Assembly: GCA_023053545.1 (NCBI GenBank) | Contig: JAKZAN010000026.1 | Coordinates: 61,001 to 125,000 of the forward strand | DNA: 64,000 bases | Reading direction: 5' to 3' | Source: Lepidurus packardi | Lineage: Eukaryota > Arthropoda > Branchiopoda > Notostraca > Triopsidae | Shown: positions 1 to 12,260 of the stretch, one piece after another | Layout: the number at the start of each line of letters is the position of its first letter | How positions within the stretch are numbered: position 1 is the first letter of the stretch | Translations under genes and position numbers: made by a program | Notes under the pieces: model-generated | Seen by the model: the letters and a program-made list of their open reading frames with translations, nothing else | What the model was told of the DNA's origin: nothing | Database searches by the model: none

Positions 1-3000
1 ATTTTGTCGTTTTTATCAATTATTATATTATATTATTTGCATGCAAAAAACGAAATTTCGACATTTGAAGAAAGCACAGTTAAGGCAATCTAATTTTGTC
101 GTTTTTATCAATTATTATATTATATTATTTGCATGCAAAAAACGAAATTTCGACATTTGAAGAAAGCACAGTTAAGGCAATCTAATTTTGTCGTTTTTAT
201 CAATTATTATATTATATTATTTGCATGCAAAAAACGAAATTTCGACATTTGAAGAAAGCACAGTTAAGGCAATCTAATTTTGTCGTTTTTATCAATTATT
301 ATATTATATTATTTGCATGCAAAAAACGAAATTTCGACATTTGAAGAAAGCACAGTTAAGGCAATCTAATTTTGTCGTTTTTATCAATTATTATATTATA
401 TTATTTGCATGCAAAAAACCGAAAGGCATTTAAAGTACGCGAAATCAATACATAGATATAAACGAAATTTCGACATTTGAAGAAAGCACAGTTAAGGCAA
501 TCTAATTTTGTCGTTTTTATCAATTATTATATTATATTATTTGCATGCAAAAAACGAAATTTCGACATTTGAAGAAAGCACAGTTAAGGCAATCTAATTT
601 TGTCGTTTTTATCAATTATTATATTATATTATTTGCATGCAAAAAACGAAATTTCGACATTTGAAGAAAGCACAGTTAAGGCAATCTAATTTTGTCGTTT
701 TTATCAATTATTATATTATATTATTTGCATGCAAAAAACCGAAAGGCATTTAAAGTACGCGAAATCAATACATAGATATAAACGAAATTTCGACATTTGA
801 AGAAAGCACAGTTAAGGCAATCTAATTTTGTCGTTTTTATCAATTATTATATTATATTATTTGCATGCAAAAAACGAAATTTCGACATTTGAAGAAAGCA
901 CAGTTAAGGCAATCTAATTTTGTCGTTTTTATCAATTATTATATTATATTATTTGCATGCAAAAAACGAAATTTCGACATTTGAAGAAAGCACAGTTAAG
1001 GCAATCTAATTTTGTCGTTTTTATCAATTATTATATTATATTATTTGCATTCAAAAAACCGAAAGGCATTTAAATACGCGAAATCAATACATAGATATAA
1101 ACGAAATTTCGACATTTGAAGAAAGCACAGTTAAGGCAATCTAATTTTGTCGTTTTTATCAATTATTATATTATATTATTTGCATGCAAAAAACGAAATT
1201 TCTACATTTGAAGAAAGCACAGTTAAGGCAATCTAATTTTGTCGTTTTTATCAATTATTATATTATATTATTTGCATGCAAAAAACGAAATTTCGACATT
1301 TGAAGAAAGCACAGTTAAGGCAATCTAATTTTGTCGTTTTTATCAATTATTATATTATATTATTTGCATGCAAAAAACCGAAAGGCATTTAAAGTACGCG
1401 AAATCAATACATAGATATAAACGAAATTTCGACATTTGAAGAAAGCACAGTTAAGGCAATCTAATTTTGTCGTTTTTATCAATTATTATATTACATTATT
1501 TGCATTCAAAAAACCGAAAGGCATTTAAAGTACGCGAAATCAATACATAGATATAAACGAAATTTCGACATTTGAAGAAAGCACAGTTAAGGCAATCTAA
1601 TTTTGTCGTTTTTATCAATTATTATATTATATTATTTGCATGCAAAAAACGAAATTTCGACATTTGAAGAAAGCACAGTTAAGGCAATCTAATTTTGTCG
1701 TTTTTATCAATTATTATATTATATTATTTGCATGCAAAAAACGAAATTTCGACATTTGAAGAAAGCACAGTTAAGGCAATCTAATTTTTTCGTTTTTATC
1801 AATTATTATATTATATTATTTGCATGCAAAAAACGAAATTTCGACATTTGAAGAAAGCACAGTTAAGGCAATCTAATTTTGTCGTTTTTATCAATTATTA
1901 TATTATATTATTTGCATGCAAAAAACGAAATTTCGACATTTGAAGAAAGCACAGTTAAGGCAATCTAATTTTGTCGTTTTTATCAATTATTATATTATAT
2001 TATTTGCATGCAAAAAACGAAATTTCGACATTTGAAGAAAGCACAGTTAAGGCAATCTAATTTTGTCGTTTTTATCAATTATTATATTATATTATTTGCA
2101 TGCAAAAAACGAAATTTCGACATTTGAAGAAAGCACAGTTAAGGCAATCTAATTTTGTCGTTTTTATCAATTATTATATTATATTATTTGCATGCAAAAA
2201 ACCGAAAGGCATTTAAAGTACGCGAAATCAATACATAGATATAAACGAAATTTCGACATTTGAAGAAAGCACAGTTAAGGCAATCTAATTTTGTCGTTTT
2301 TATCAATTATTATATTATATTATTTGCATGCAAAAAACCGAAAGGCATTTAAAGTACGCGAAATCAATACATAGATATAAACGAAATTTCGACATTTGAA
2401 GAAAGCACAGTTAAGGCAATCTAATTTTGTCGTTTTTATCAATTATTATATTATATTATTTGCATGCAAAAAACGAAATTTCGACATTTGAAGAAAGCAC
2501 AGTTAAGGCAATCTAATTTTGTCGTTTTTATCAATTATTATATTATATTATTTGCATGCAAAAAACGAAATTTCGACATTTGAAGAAAGCACAGTTAAGG
2601 CAATCTAATTTTGTCGTTTTTATCAATTATTATATTATATTATTTGCATGCAAAAAACGAAATTTCGACATTTGAAGAAAGCACAGTTAAGGCAATCTAA
2701 TTTTGTCGTTTTTATCAATTATTATATTATATTATTTGCATGCAAAAAACGAAATTTCGACATTTGAAGAAAGCACAGTTAAGGCAATCTAATTTTGTCG
2801 TTTTTATCAATTATTATATTATATTATTTGCATGCAAAAAACGAAATTTCGACATTTGAAGAAAGCACAGTTAAGGCAATCTAATTTTGTCGTTTTTATC
2901 AATTATTATATTATATTATTTGCATGCAAAAAACGAAATTTCGACATTTGAAGAAAGCACAGTTAAGGCAATCTAATTTTGTCGTTTTTATCAATTATTA

Positions 3001-6000
3001 TATTATATTATTTGCATGCAAAAAACGAAATTTCGACATTTGAAGAAAGCACAGTTAAGGCAATCTAATTTTGTCGTTTTTATCAATTATTATATTATAT
3101 TATTTGCATGCAAAAAACGAAATTTCGACATTTGAAGAAAGCACAGTTAAGGCAATCTAATTTTGTCGTTTTTATCAATTATTATATTATATTATTTGCA
3201 TGCAAAAAACCGAAAGGCATTTAAAGTACGCGAAATCAATACATAGATATAAACGAAATTTCGACATTTGAAGAAAGCACAGTTAAGGCAATCTAATTTT
3301 GTCGTTTTTATCAATTATTATATTATATTATTTGCATGCAAAAAACGAAATTTCGACATTTGAAGAAAGCACAGTTAAGGCAATCTAATTTTGTCGTTTT
3401 TATCAATTATTATATTATATTATTTGCATGCAAAAAACGAAATTTCGACATTTGAAGAAAGCACAGTTAAGGCAATCTAATTTTGTCGTTTTTATCAATT
3501 ATTATATTATATTATTTGCATGCAAAAAACCGAAAGGCATTTAAAGTACGCGAAATCAATACATAGATATAAACGAAATTTCGACATTTGAAGAAAGCAC
3601 AGTTAAGGCAATCTAATTTTGTCGTTTTTATCAATTATTATATTATATTATTTGCATGCAAAAAACGAAATTTCGACATTTGAAGAAAGCACAGTTAAGG
3701 CAATCTAATTTTGTCGTTTTTATCAATTATTATATTATATTATTTGCATGCAAAAAACGAAATTTCGACATTTGAAGAAAGCACAGTTAAGGCAATCTAA
3801 TTTTGTCGTTTTTATCAATTATTATATTATATTATTTGCATGCAAAAAACCGAAAGGCATTTAAAGTACGCGAAATCAATACATAGATATAAACGAAATT
3901 TCGACATTTGAAGAAAGCACAGTTAAGGCAATCTAATTTTGTCGTTTTTATCAATTATTATATTATATTATTTGCATGCAAAAAACGAAATTTCGACATT
4001 TGAAGAAAGCACAGTTAAGGCAATCTAATTTTGTCGTTTTTATCAATTATTATATTATATTATTTGCATGCAAAAAACCGAAAGGCATTTAAAGTACGCG
4101 AAATCAATACATAGATATAAACGAAATTTCGACATTTGAAGAAAGCACAGTTAAGGCAATCTAATTTTGTCGTTTTTATCAATTATTATATTATATTATT
4201 TGCATGCAAAAAACGAAATTTCGACATTTGAAGAAAGCACAGTTAAGGCAATCTAATTTTGTCGTTTTTATCAATTATTATATTATATTATTTGCATGCA
4301 AAAAACGAAATTTCGACATTTGAAGAAAGCACAGTTAAGGCAATCTAATTTTGTCGTTTTTATCAATTATTATATTATATTATTTGCATGCAAAAAACCG
4401 AAAGGCATTTAAAGTACGCGAAATCAATACATAGATATAAACGAAATTTCGACATTTGAAGAAAGCACAGTTAAGGCAATCTAATTTTGTCGTTTTTATC
4501 AATTATTATATTATATTATTTGCATGCAAAAAACGAAATTTCGACATTTGAAGAAAGCACAGTTAAGGCAATCTAATTTTGTCGTTTTTATCAATTATTA
4601 TATTATATTATTTGCATGCAAAAAACGAAATTTCGACATTTGAAGAAAGCACAGTTAAGGCAATCTAATTTTGTCGTTTTTATCAATTATTATATTATAT
4701 TATTTGCATGCAAAAAACCGAAAGGCATTTAAAGTACGCGAAATCAATACATAGATATAAACGAAATTTCGACATTTGAAGAAAGCACAGTTAAGGCAAT
4801 CTAATTTTGTCGTTTTTATCAATTATTATATTATATTATTTGCATGCAAAAAACGAAATTTCGACATTTGAAGAAAGCACAGTTAAGGCAATCTAATTTT
4901 GTCGTTTTTATCAATTATTATATTATATTATTTGCATGCAAAAAACGAAATTTCGACATTTGAAGAAAGCACAGTTAAGGCAATCTAATTTTGTCGTTTT
5001 TATCAATTATTATATTATATTATTTGCATGCAAAAAACGAAATTTCGACATTTGAAGAAAGCACAGTTAAGGCAATCTAATTTTGTCGTTTTTATCAATT
5101 ATTATATTATATTATTTGCATGCAAAAAACGAAATTTCGACATTTGAAGAAAGCACAGTTAAGGCAATCTAATTTTGTCGTTTTTATCAATTATTATATT
5201 ATATTATTTGCATGCAAAAAACGAAATTTCGACATTTGAAGAAAGCACAGTTAAGGCAATCTAATTTTGTCGTTTTTATCAATTATTATATTATATTATT
5301 TGCATGCAAAAAACCGAAAGGCATTTAAAGTACGCGAAATCAATACATAGATATAAACGAAATTTCGACATTTGAAGAAAGCACAGTTAAGGCAATCTAA
5401 TTTTGTCGTTTTTATCAATTATTATATTATATTATTTGCATGCAAAAAACGAAATTTCGACATTTGAAGAAAGCACAGTTAAGGCAATCTAATTTTGTCG
5501 TTTTTATCAATTATTATATTATATTATTTGCATGCAAAAAACGAAATTTCGACATTTGAAGAAAGCACAGTTAAGGCAATCTAATTTTGTCGTTTTTATC
5601 AATTATTATATTATATTATTTGCATGCAAAAAACGAAATTTCGACATTTGAAGAAAGCACAGTTAAGGCATTCTAATTTTGTCGTTTTTATCAATTATTA
5701 TATTATATTATTTGCATGCAAAAAACGAAATTTCGACATTTGAAGAAAGCACAGTTAAGGCAATCTAATTTTGTCGTTTTTATCAATTATTATATTATAT
5801 TATTTGCATGCAAAAAACGAAATTTCGACATTTGAAGAAAGCACAGTTAAGGCAATCTAATTTTGTCGTTTTTATCAATTATTATATTATATTATTTGCA
5901 TGCAAAAAACGAAATTTCGACATTTGAAGAAAGCACAGTTAAGGCAATCTAATTTTGTCGTTTTTATCAATTATTATATTATATTATTTGCATGCAAAAA

Positions 6001-7987
6001 ACGAAATTTCGACATTTGAAGAAAGCACAGTTAAGGCAATCTAATTTTGTCGTTTTTATCAATTATTATATTATATTATTTGCATGCAAAAAACCGAAAG
6101 GCATTTAAAGTACGCGAAATCAATACATAGATATAAACGAAATTTCGACATTTGAAGAAAGCACAGTTAAGGCAATCTAATTTTGTCGTTTTTATCAATT
6201 ATTATATTATATTATTTGCATGCAAAAAACGAAATTTCGACATTTGAAGAAAGCACAGTTAAGGCAATCTAATTTTGTCGTTTTTATCAATTATTATATT
6301 ATATTATTTGCATGCAAAAAACGAAATTTCGACATTTGAAGAAAGCACAGTTAAGGCAATCTAATTTTGTCGTTTTTATCAATTATTATATTATATTATT
6401 TGCATGCAAAAAACGAAATTTCGACATTTGAAGAAAGCACAGTTAAGGCAATCTAATTTTGTCGTTTTTATCAATTATTATATTATATTATTTGCATGCA
6501 AAAAACCGAAAGGCATTTAAAGTACGCGAAATCAATACATAGATATAAACGAAATTTCGACATTTGAAGAAAGCACAGTTAAGGCAATCTAATTTTGTCG
6601 TTTTTATCAATTATTATATTATATTATTTGCATGCAAAAAACGAAATTTCGACATTTGAAGAAAGCACAGTTAAGGCAATCTAATTTTGTCGTTTTTATC
6701 AATTATTATATTATATTATTTGCATGCAAAAAACGAAATTTCGACATTTGAAGAAAGCACAGTTAAGGCAATCTAATTTTGTCGTTTTTATCAATTATTA
6801 TATTATATTATTTGCATGCAAAAAACCGAAAGGCATTTAAAGTACGCGAAATCAATACATAGATATAAACGAAATTTCGACATTTGAAGAAAGCACAGTT
6901 AAGGCAATCTAATTTTGTCGTTTTTATCAATTATTATATTATATTATTTGCATGCAAAAAACGAAATTTCGACATTTGAAGAAAGCACAGTTAAGGCAAT
7001 CTAATTTTGTCGTTTTTATCAATTATTATATTATATTATTTGCATGCAAAAAACGAAATTTCGACATTTGAAGAAAGCACAGTTAAGGCAATCTAATTTT
7101 GTCGTTTTTATCAATTATTATATTATATTATTTGCATGCAAAAAACGAAATTTCGACATTTGAAGAAAGCACAGTTAAGGCAATCTAATTTTGTCGTTTT
7201 TATCAATTATTATATTATATTATTTGCATGCAAAAAACGAAATTTCGACATTTGAAGAAAGCACAGTTAAGGCAATCTAATTTTGTCGTTTTTATCAATT
7301 ATTATATTATATTATTTGCATGCAAAAAACGAAATTTCGACATTTGAAGAAAGCACAGTTAAGGCAATCTAATTTTGTCGTTTTTATCAATTATTATATT
7401 ATATTATTTGCATGCAAAAAACGAAATTTCGACATTTGAAGAAAGCACAGTTAAGGCAATCTAATTTTGTCGTTTTTATCAATTATTATATTATATTATT
7501 TGCATGCAAAAAACGAAATTTCGACATTTGAAGAAAGCACAGTTAAGGCAATCTAATTTTGTCGTTTTTATCAATTATTATATTATATTATTTGCATGCA
7601 AAAAACGAAATTTCGACATTTGAAGAAAGCACAGTTAAGGCAATCTAATTTTGTCGTTTTTATCAATTATTATATTATATTATTTGCATGCAAAAAAACG
7701 AAATTTCGACATTTGAAGAAAGCACAGTTAAGGCAATCTAATTTTGTCGTTTTTATCAATTATTATATTATATTATTTGCATGCAAAAAACGAAATTTCG
7801 ACATTTGAAGAAAGCACAGTTAAGGCAATCTAATTTTGTCGTTTTTATCAATTATTATATTATATTATTTGCATTCAAAAAACCGAAAGGCATTTAAAGT
7901 ACGCGAAATCAATACATAGATATAAACGAAATTTCGACATTTGAAGAAAGCACAGTTAAGGCAATCTAATTTTGTCGTTTTTATCAA
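1..7987. repeat. Satellite array A: 92-bp monomer with interspersed 44-bp spacers
   Basis: About 78 near-identical 92-bp monomers run head to tail (for example 1-92 and 93-184). At 18 places a 44-bp segment is inserted between the A-run and the next monomer, giving a 136-bp variant. I located these near 419, 739, 1059, 1378, 1514, 2202, 2338, 3210, 3530, 3850, 4078, 4398, 4718, 5314, 6094, 6506, 6826 and 7883. Distances between spacers are almost all 136 plus a multiple of 92; 320 bp (two 92 plus one 136) recurs most and is a higher-order unit. Each monomer contains two short palindromes (TTTGCATGCAAA and CGAAATTTCG). Variants are rare, such as GCATTC for GCATGC beside some spacers. There is no gene. 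The array enters the window truncated on the left. Confidence 0.97.
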
Positions 7988-8003
7988 GCTCAAGCAGCAG
8001 AAA

Positions 8004-8062
8004 CGTCAATCGAAATCGAAAGAACAGTCAATGTAGTCTAATTTTGTCATTTTTGTAAAGTT
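8004..8062. repeat. Diverged satellite-like monomer next to array A
   Basis: This segment aligns with the satellite monomer (shared TCTAATTTTGTC core, preceded by a GAA-AGAACAGT-like stretch and followed by a T-run) but with many substitutions. It overlaps the last codons of the small ORF at 8028-8201. It is either an ancestral monomer or a decayed edge copy; the same segment is at 20233-20291. Confidence 0.55.
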
Positions 8063-8201
8063 CAATGAGGGGCTGGGTATGAATTTTATCGTCCAGGTAA
8101 TCAGAAAACCTAGGATCATTGACAATGTCTTGTTCATCGCGAAAAGCATCTTGAATATACTTAACATAGAAACGGGTATGTTCACCGTTCACGGTGTCCA
8201 T
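8028..8201 (-). CDS. 57-aa downstream ORF of the module (copy A), unrecognised
   Basis: An ATG at 8201 opens 57 codons ending in TGA at 8028-8030. It starts two bases after the TAG stop of the preceding 284-aa frame, in a different frame. The product is hydrophilic and acidic, beginning MDTVNGEHTRFYVKYIQDAF and ending NDKIRLH; no domain is recognised. The last codons lie in the satellite-like monomer. The ORF is unchanged in copy B (20257-20430). It could be a separate short protein, or a 3' exon of the same gene, since TTAG precedes GTATGG, although the tract before that AG is purine-rich and a poor acceptor. A chance ORF cannot be excluded. Confidence 0.4.
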   Translation of the reverse strand: MDTVNGEHTRFYVKYIQDAFRDEQDIVNDPRFSDYLDDKIHTQPLIELYKNDKIRLH

Positions 8202-8203
8202 AC

Positions 8204-9057
8204 CTAAGTCTCATTCTGTAATTTCCTCTCCAAAGCCCTGATTTTTTTGTGAGCTTTTATGAGTTCCGCATTCTTCCCTCTCAAAACAGCGTGTAACTGA
8301 CAGGCCTTTTGCTTTTCACGATCATTGTTCTGCAAGCGCTTGCATAAAGCGAAATATTTTTTATACAAGTTGCGAAACTTTTGCCTGTAAGAGCAATTGT
8401 GATTTATACTTATTGCCTGCTTTGGAATCTGTCTATGGGAAGAGGGGTTAACAACCTGAGGCTGAGAAACCGCGTTTCTTCTCTGTGAAGAAGACTCAGC
8501 ATCAGAGTCAGACAGAGCAAAATTATCCTCAATTAGCACAGCCGGCTGTGAAAGCTTACTACTACCACCATTACCTGCAGATGCTTGTGGTTGTGTACAA
8601 CTACTGGTACTATTATTACTGCTGCAGTTAAAAAATTCGAATGGCTGTCTCTTGAAATTTTCGATTGTATCTAACTTCCCGGACAACTGGTGTCAATCTT
8701 CATCAAGCGGATTAAACCCATCTTCAGCTTTTTAGCTCGTGCAACTAATGACCTGAGCAAGTTTTCTTCACTAACGTTCAATCTAGTTCTAGAACTACCT
8801 TCCACTTCCAGTGAAAAAATAGACACGATCCAGCTTAAAAAATCTTTTCGCTTCGCATGCTTTCTTTTAGACTGCTCCAGAAAAAGATTGTGAAGCTCAA
8901 GAACGACTCCATTACTTAAAAAAGGTTTCGGCCTGGCAATGGAAGTCCAAGTATCCAACGTCTTCAAGTGACTCTTTAATATCCCTATTTCATCACAGAA
9001 CGGACCAATACGGTCATCATCATTAACATCAGGACTTGAAGTTGAACTTGAAGCCAT
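8204..9057 (-). pseudogene. Frameshifted copy of the 284-aa coiled-coil protein gene (copy A)
   Basis: This is the homologue of 20433-21287. One base is missing near 8675-8682 (AACTTCCC here, AATTTTCCC in copy B), which splits the frame into an N-terminal part (8671-9057) and a C-terminal part (8204-8686). The rest is almost identical, so inactivation is recent or is a sequencing or assembly difference. The N-terminal part holds a basic KRKHAKRK stretch; the C-terminal part holds the Ser/Asn-rich linker and the Lys/Leu-rich coiled-coil tail. Confidence 0.75.
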
Positions 9058-9413
9058 ACCGTAATGCGAAATGCGTTAATAACGGACTCAAATTAACTAA
9101 TTAAGTTTTACTTTGAGGTTTTACTTTGATGATAATTGATTAAATCGATTTCAATCAGTCAAGCTTAATTTTGATAGGATAATATTAATTATAAATTAAA
9201 TAAAATTGAGTTGAGTTTGACTCACAATTTGGTTGTTTTTTGGGTTCTTCTTGTCTTCGACTTGAGCTTGACGTTCACCAAGACGTTCACACGTAAGTAG
9301 GGTGTTGACACGTAGGGTGTTGTCTCAACGACTCAAGCAAAAACACTGACCAAATGGATTGGACCAAAAATGGTTTAGCTTCGCTTTAGCAGGGTGAAAT
9401 TAAACTAGCTTTC
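9058..9413. other. AT-rich upstream flank of the 284-aa gene (copy A), no gene seen
   Basis: AT-rich sequence between the ATG of the minus-strand gene and the first palindrome. It contains short direct repeats such as the doubled GTTTTACTTTGA and the CACGTAGGGTGTTG pair. It presumably holds the proximal promoter and 5' UTR of the gene, but I see no clear TATA box. The equivalent in copy B is 21288-21643. Confidence 0.4.
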
Positions 9414-9451
9414 AATAGAAAACCAGATATAAAAATATCTGGCTTTCTATT
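9414..9451. repeat. Imperfect hairpin I (copy A)
   Basis: The arms AATAGAAAaCCAGATAT and ATATCTGGcTTTCTATT pair with one bulge around a short A-rich loop. It is identical in copy B at 21644-21681. Confidence 0.8.
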
Positions 9452-9580
9452 CAGTCGAGCCTTGAGTTCCAGATCCAGATTATCAATCCCCAAAGCGCAA
9501 ACGGCTTATTTCCACGATTTCGAACCATTTTCAAAACGATCAATCTCGTTTTCTTGTACTGTGTATACCATGAGGTGATG

Positions 9581-9642
9581 AAGGAGAAATGCAAAACCAA
9601 CCTCCCAAGGGAGGTTGGGAGGTTGGTTTTGCATTTCTCCTT
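9581..9642. repeat. Hairpin II (copy A): 27-bp arms, 8-bp loop
   Basis: The left arm 9581-9607 is the exact reverse complement of 9616-9642, with loop AGGGAGGT. The same locus in copy B (21811-21902) has 43-bp arms, so the palindrome centre differs between duplicates by 30 bp. Confidence 0.95.
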
Positions 9643-9644
9643 CT

Positions 9645-9691
9645 GAATTGCCATCTACAAGGCTTAGGCTAAGCCTTGTAGATGGCAATTC
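9645..9691. repeat. Hairpin III (copy A): 23-bp arms, 1-nt centre
   Basis: A perfect inverted repeat starting GAATTGCCATCTACAAGG, with a single G at the centre, two bases after hairpin II. It is identical in copy B at 21905-21951. Confidence 0.96.
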
Positions 9692-9852
9692 GACGAAATT
9701 TACATCTCTATGCCGGATATTAAATCACATACACCACAAGTGTAAATTCCTAAAAATTAAGAGAAAATGTACATTCACGTACCTCTAAATTTCGTACCTC
9801 TTTTTAGTTTCAACTAAAAACCAAGCCATTATATTAGATTAACTAGCTGAGA

Positions 9853-11050
9853 TATTCTTCTTTTGGTATTGAATGACCAATTCGGTATCTCATGCTAAGA
9901 TTATTTTTTTTAAAAAAATCCGCCCTAGCTGACCAGCGCACGGCTGTTGAGGCCACTGCAATGGCCGCGAAGGCAGCTTTCAACTTTTCCGTTTGGAAAT
10001 TCGAAGATAGCAGCTATAAATACAGGAAAAATACCCTTAGCTAGCTCACATTCTTCTTGATTATTGAATGACCCGGGAGTCTCATGTCATGCTAAGATTA
10101 TTTAAAAAACAAAAAAAAACTTCCGCCCTAGCTGACCAGCGCACGGCTGTTGAGGCCACTGCAATGGCCGCGAAGGCAGCTTTCAACTTTTCCGTTTGGA
10201 AATTCGAAGATAGCAGCTATAAATACAGGAAAAATACCCTTAGCTAGCTCACATTCTTCTTGATTATTGAATGACCCGGGAGTCTCATGTCATGCTAAGA
10301 TTATTTAAAAAACAAAAAAAACATCCGCCCTAGCTGACCAGCGCACGGCTGTTGAGGCCACTGCAATGGCCGCGAAGGCAGCTTTCAACTTTTCCGTTTG
10401 GAAATTCGAAGATAGCAGCTATAAATACAGGAAAAATACCCTTAGCTAGCTCACATTCTTCTTGATTATTGAATGACCCGGGAGTCTCATGTCATGCTAA
10501 GATTACAGTATTTAAAAAACAAAAAAAACATCCGCCCTAGCTGACCAGCGCACGGCTGTTGAGGCCACTGCAATGGCCGCGAAGGCAACTTTCAACTTTT
10601 CCGTTTGGAAATTCGAAGATAGCAGCTATAAATACAGGAAAAATACCCTTAGCTAGCTCACATTCTTCTTGATTATTGAATGACCCGGGAGTCTCATGTC
10701 ATGCTAATATTATTTAAAAAACAAAAAAAACATCCGCCCTAGCTGACCAGCGCACGGCTGTTGAGGCCACTGCAATGGCCGCGAAGGCAGCTTTCAACTT
10801 TTCCGTTTGGAAATTCGAAGATAGCAGCTATAAATACAGGAAAAATACCCTTAGCTAGCTCACATTCTTCTTGATTATTGAATGACCCGGGAGTCTCATG
10901 TCATGCTAAGATTACAGTATTTAAAAAACAAAAAAAACATCCGCCCTAGCTGACCAGCAGCGCACGGCTGTTGAGGCCACTGCAATGGCCGCGAAGGCAG
11001 CTTTCCATTTCAACTTTTCAGTTTAGTAATTCAAAGATAGCAGTTATAAA
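9853..11050. repeat. 202-bp tandem repeat, six units (copy A)
   Basis: Units are phased on CCGCCCTAGC at 9921, 10123, 10325, 10532, 10734 and 10941. Periods are 202 bp, or 207 bp where an ACAGT insertion occurs before the A-run. Each full unit contains a TATAAATA box about 33 bp before TCACATTC and, on the plus strand, an open frame of about 41 codons from TCCGCC to TAG. The first and last units are diverged, as expected for array edges. The repeat lies upstream of the minus-strand 284-aa gene. Confidence 0.93.
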
Positions 11051-11052
11051 AT

Positions 11053-11089
11053 AGAGCTATCTACTAAGGGCCTTTGTAGATATAGCTCT
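11053..11089. repeat. Imperfect hairpin IV (copy A)
   Basis: AGAGCTAT...CTAC pairs with GTAG...ATAGCTCT around a TAAGGGCCTTT-like loop, at the right edge of the 202-bp array. The equivalent in copy B is 23111-23147. Confidence 0.65.
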
Positions 11090-11820
11090 GATTATTTTCT
11101 TCAGTAATAAAGTGCTAGTTCGAAATCGCGAATGAATTATATTTAAAACATTCTAACATTTACAGTGTAACGCACAGTACAGCTGCTGGGAAAACCTCCC
11201 TCAATTCTGTATTTTCGTAAGATCTGTTTTGCTGAAAAAACAATTAACTAAAACACTTACGCCTTACAATATAAATGAAAATAAGGCAGACCATTCTAAA
11301 TTATACAATAGAAGTCGCTTTTTTATGCCCACCGCTGTGCTGCTTACCATTAACATTGATTAAGCGGCACTTGTTCGGCAACGTAGAAAAGGGAAGGATA
11401 AGCTACCTGCAGGCAAAGTGGGCGAACAAGATGGCCGAACAAGCCCCACCTTCTGGGATATTGACTTCAGGACAAAATCAAGTGTGGTCTACAATTATAT
11501 TTTTGGAAAATCGGAGGTAACAGATAAAATTCTGAAAAAAATTACTGTGGGAAAGGAACATGTGTCTAGTTAACCACAATATGCAGGGTTGATTTAATTT
11601 TTATTTAAACACTATACTTTCTACAAAACATGTCGTTTAACTCTAAAATATCTTTTACATTAACAGTTATTTCACTGTCCGACATTCGTGACGGGTGCCT
11701 ACTCCAACGTTCTACAAAATAGAAAAAGAACGGTTTAGTTACGTGAACGCGTGGATTTTCCAAAATTAAAATTCTAAAAAACACCCGATGTCAAGTCGCA
11801 ATACACAAAAAGTGAAAGGT
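11090..11820. other. Module right arm (copy A), no convincing gene
   Basis: Unique AT-rich sequence shared with copy B (23148-23878). An 81-codon ORF at 11275-11520 is identical in both copies, but it has no recognisable domain and simply reflects the recent duplication. I see nothing else. Confidence 0.4.
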
Positions 11821-11851
11821 CGACCGGCCTCCCTAATAGGGAGGCCGGTCG
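11821..11851. repeat. Palindrome V at the edge of module copy A
   Basis: The 15-bp arm CGACCGGCCTCCCTA is repeated inverted after a single A. Homology to copy B stops within this palindrome: copy B has only the left arm (from 23879) before diverging. The duplication breakpoint therefore coincides with a palindrome centre. Confidence 0.9.
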
Positions 11852-12189
11852 AATTTTTCAAAATTGTCTGACAGGCATGAAAATGGTCTCAAAAAATCCT
11901 TGATTTTTTTGTAAGATTTATAGTGGAAAAACTAAGAAAATCGGACAGATAGTTTTTGAGATAAAGCACTTTATATGGTCATTTTTTATGGGAAAAACGT
12001 CCGCATTTCCTATGTTAAAAGAAAACGCAGAAGTCGTCGAGGTCAGAGTTGGCTGTGCTAGCAAGCTATTCCCTGAGCAACCCCACTCCACCCAGTTTTA
12101 CCACCCCCTGCTACTCTTTCCCGTCCCTGTTTGCTGTAATCCCCTTAATTTGTCCAAATTGGTTAAAGAACAAGCGGTGTGTTCTAATG
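11852..12189. other. Spacer between module copy A and the TIR element
   Basis: Single-copy sequence not present after module copy B. Short ORFs (11988-12200, 12049-12237) have no recognisable features. Nothing else is seen. Confidence 0.4.
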
Positions 12190-12260
12190 TACAGTCATGA
12201 GCAAAAAAAACTGCTCAGCCAAAGCGCAGAGGTCTAATTAGGCCTCTTGAGGCTGATTTA

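Larger units (their letters stand above)
7988..11836. repeat. Module copy A (non-satellite part of a 12.2-kb-offset duplication)
   Basis: This stretch is nearly identical to 20217-23894. Both begin directly after a satellite array and end inside the sequence CGACCGGCCTCCCTA. Differences seen: one deleted base in the 284-aa frame, a palindrome 30 bp shorter, six rather than five 202-bp units, and scattered single changes. The satellite arrays to the left are part of the same duplicated module, since the last spacer, the last monomer and the junction match in both. Confidence 0.95.

Noticed and set aside
7596..7808. 70-codon ORF within the satellite
   Set aside because: It arises where one extra A shifts the frame across monomers; it is purely repeat sequence.
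1..7987. CRISPR-like appearance (repeats with 44-bp intervening segments)
   Set aside because: The intervening 44-bp segments are all the same sequence and the context is eukaryotic; it is a satellite with a two-part higher-order unit.
11275..11520. 81-codon ORF present in both module copies (also 23333-23578)
   Set aside because: Identity only reflects the recent duplication; no domain, codon pattern or splice context supports it.
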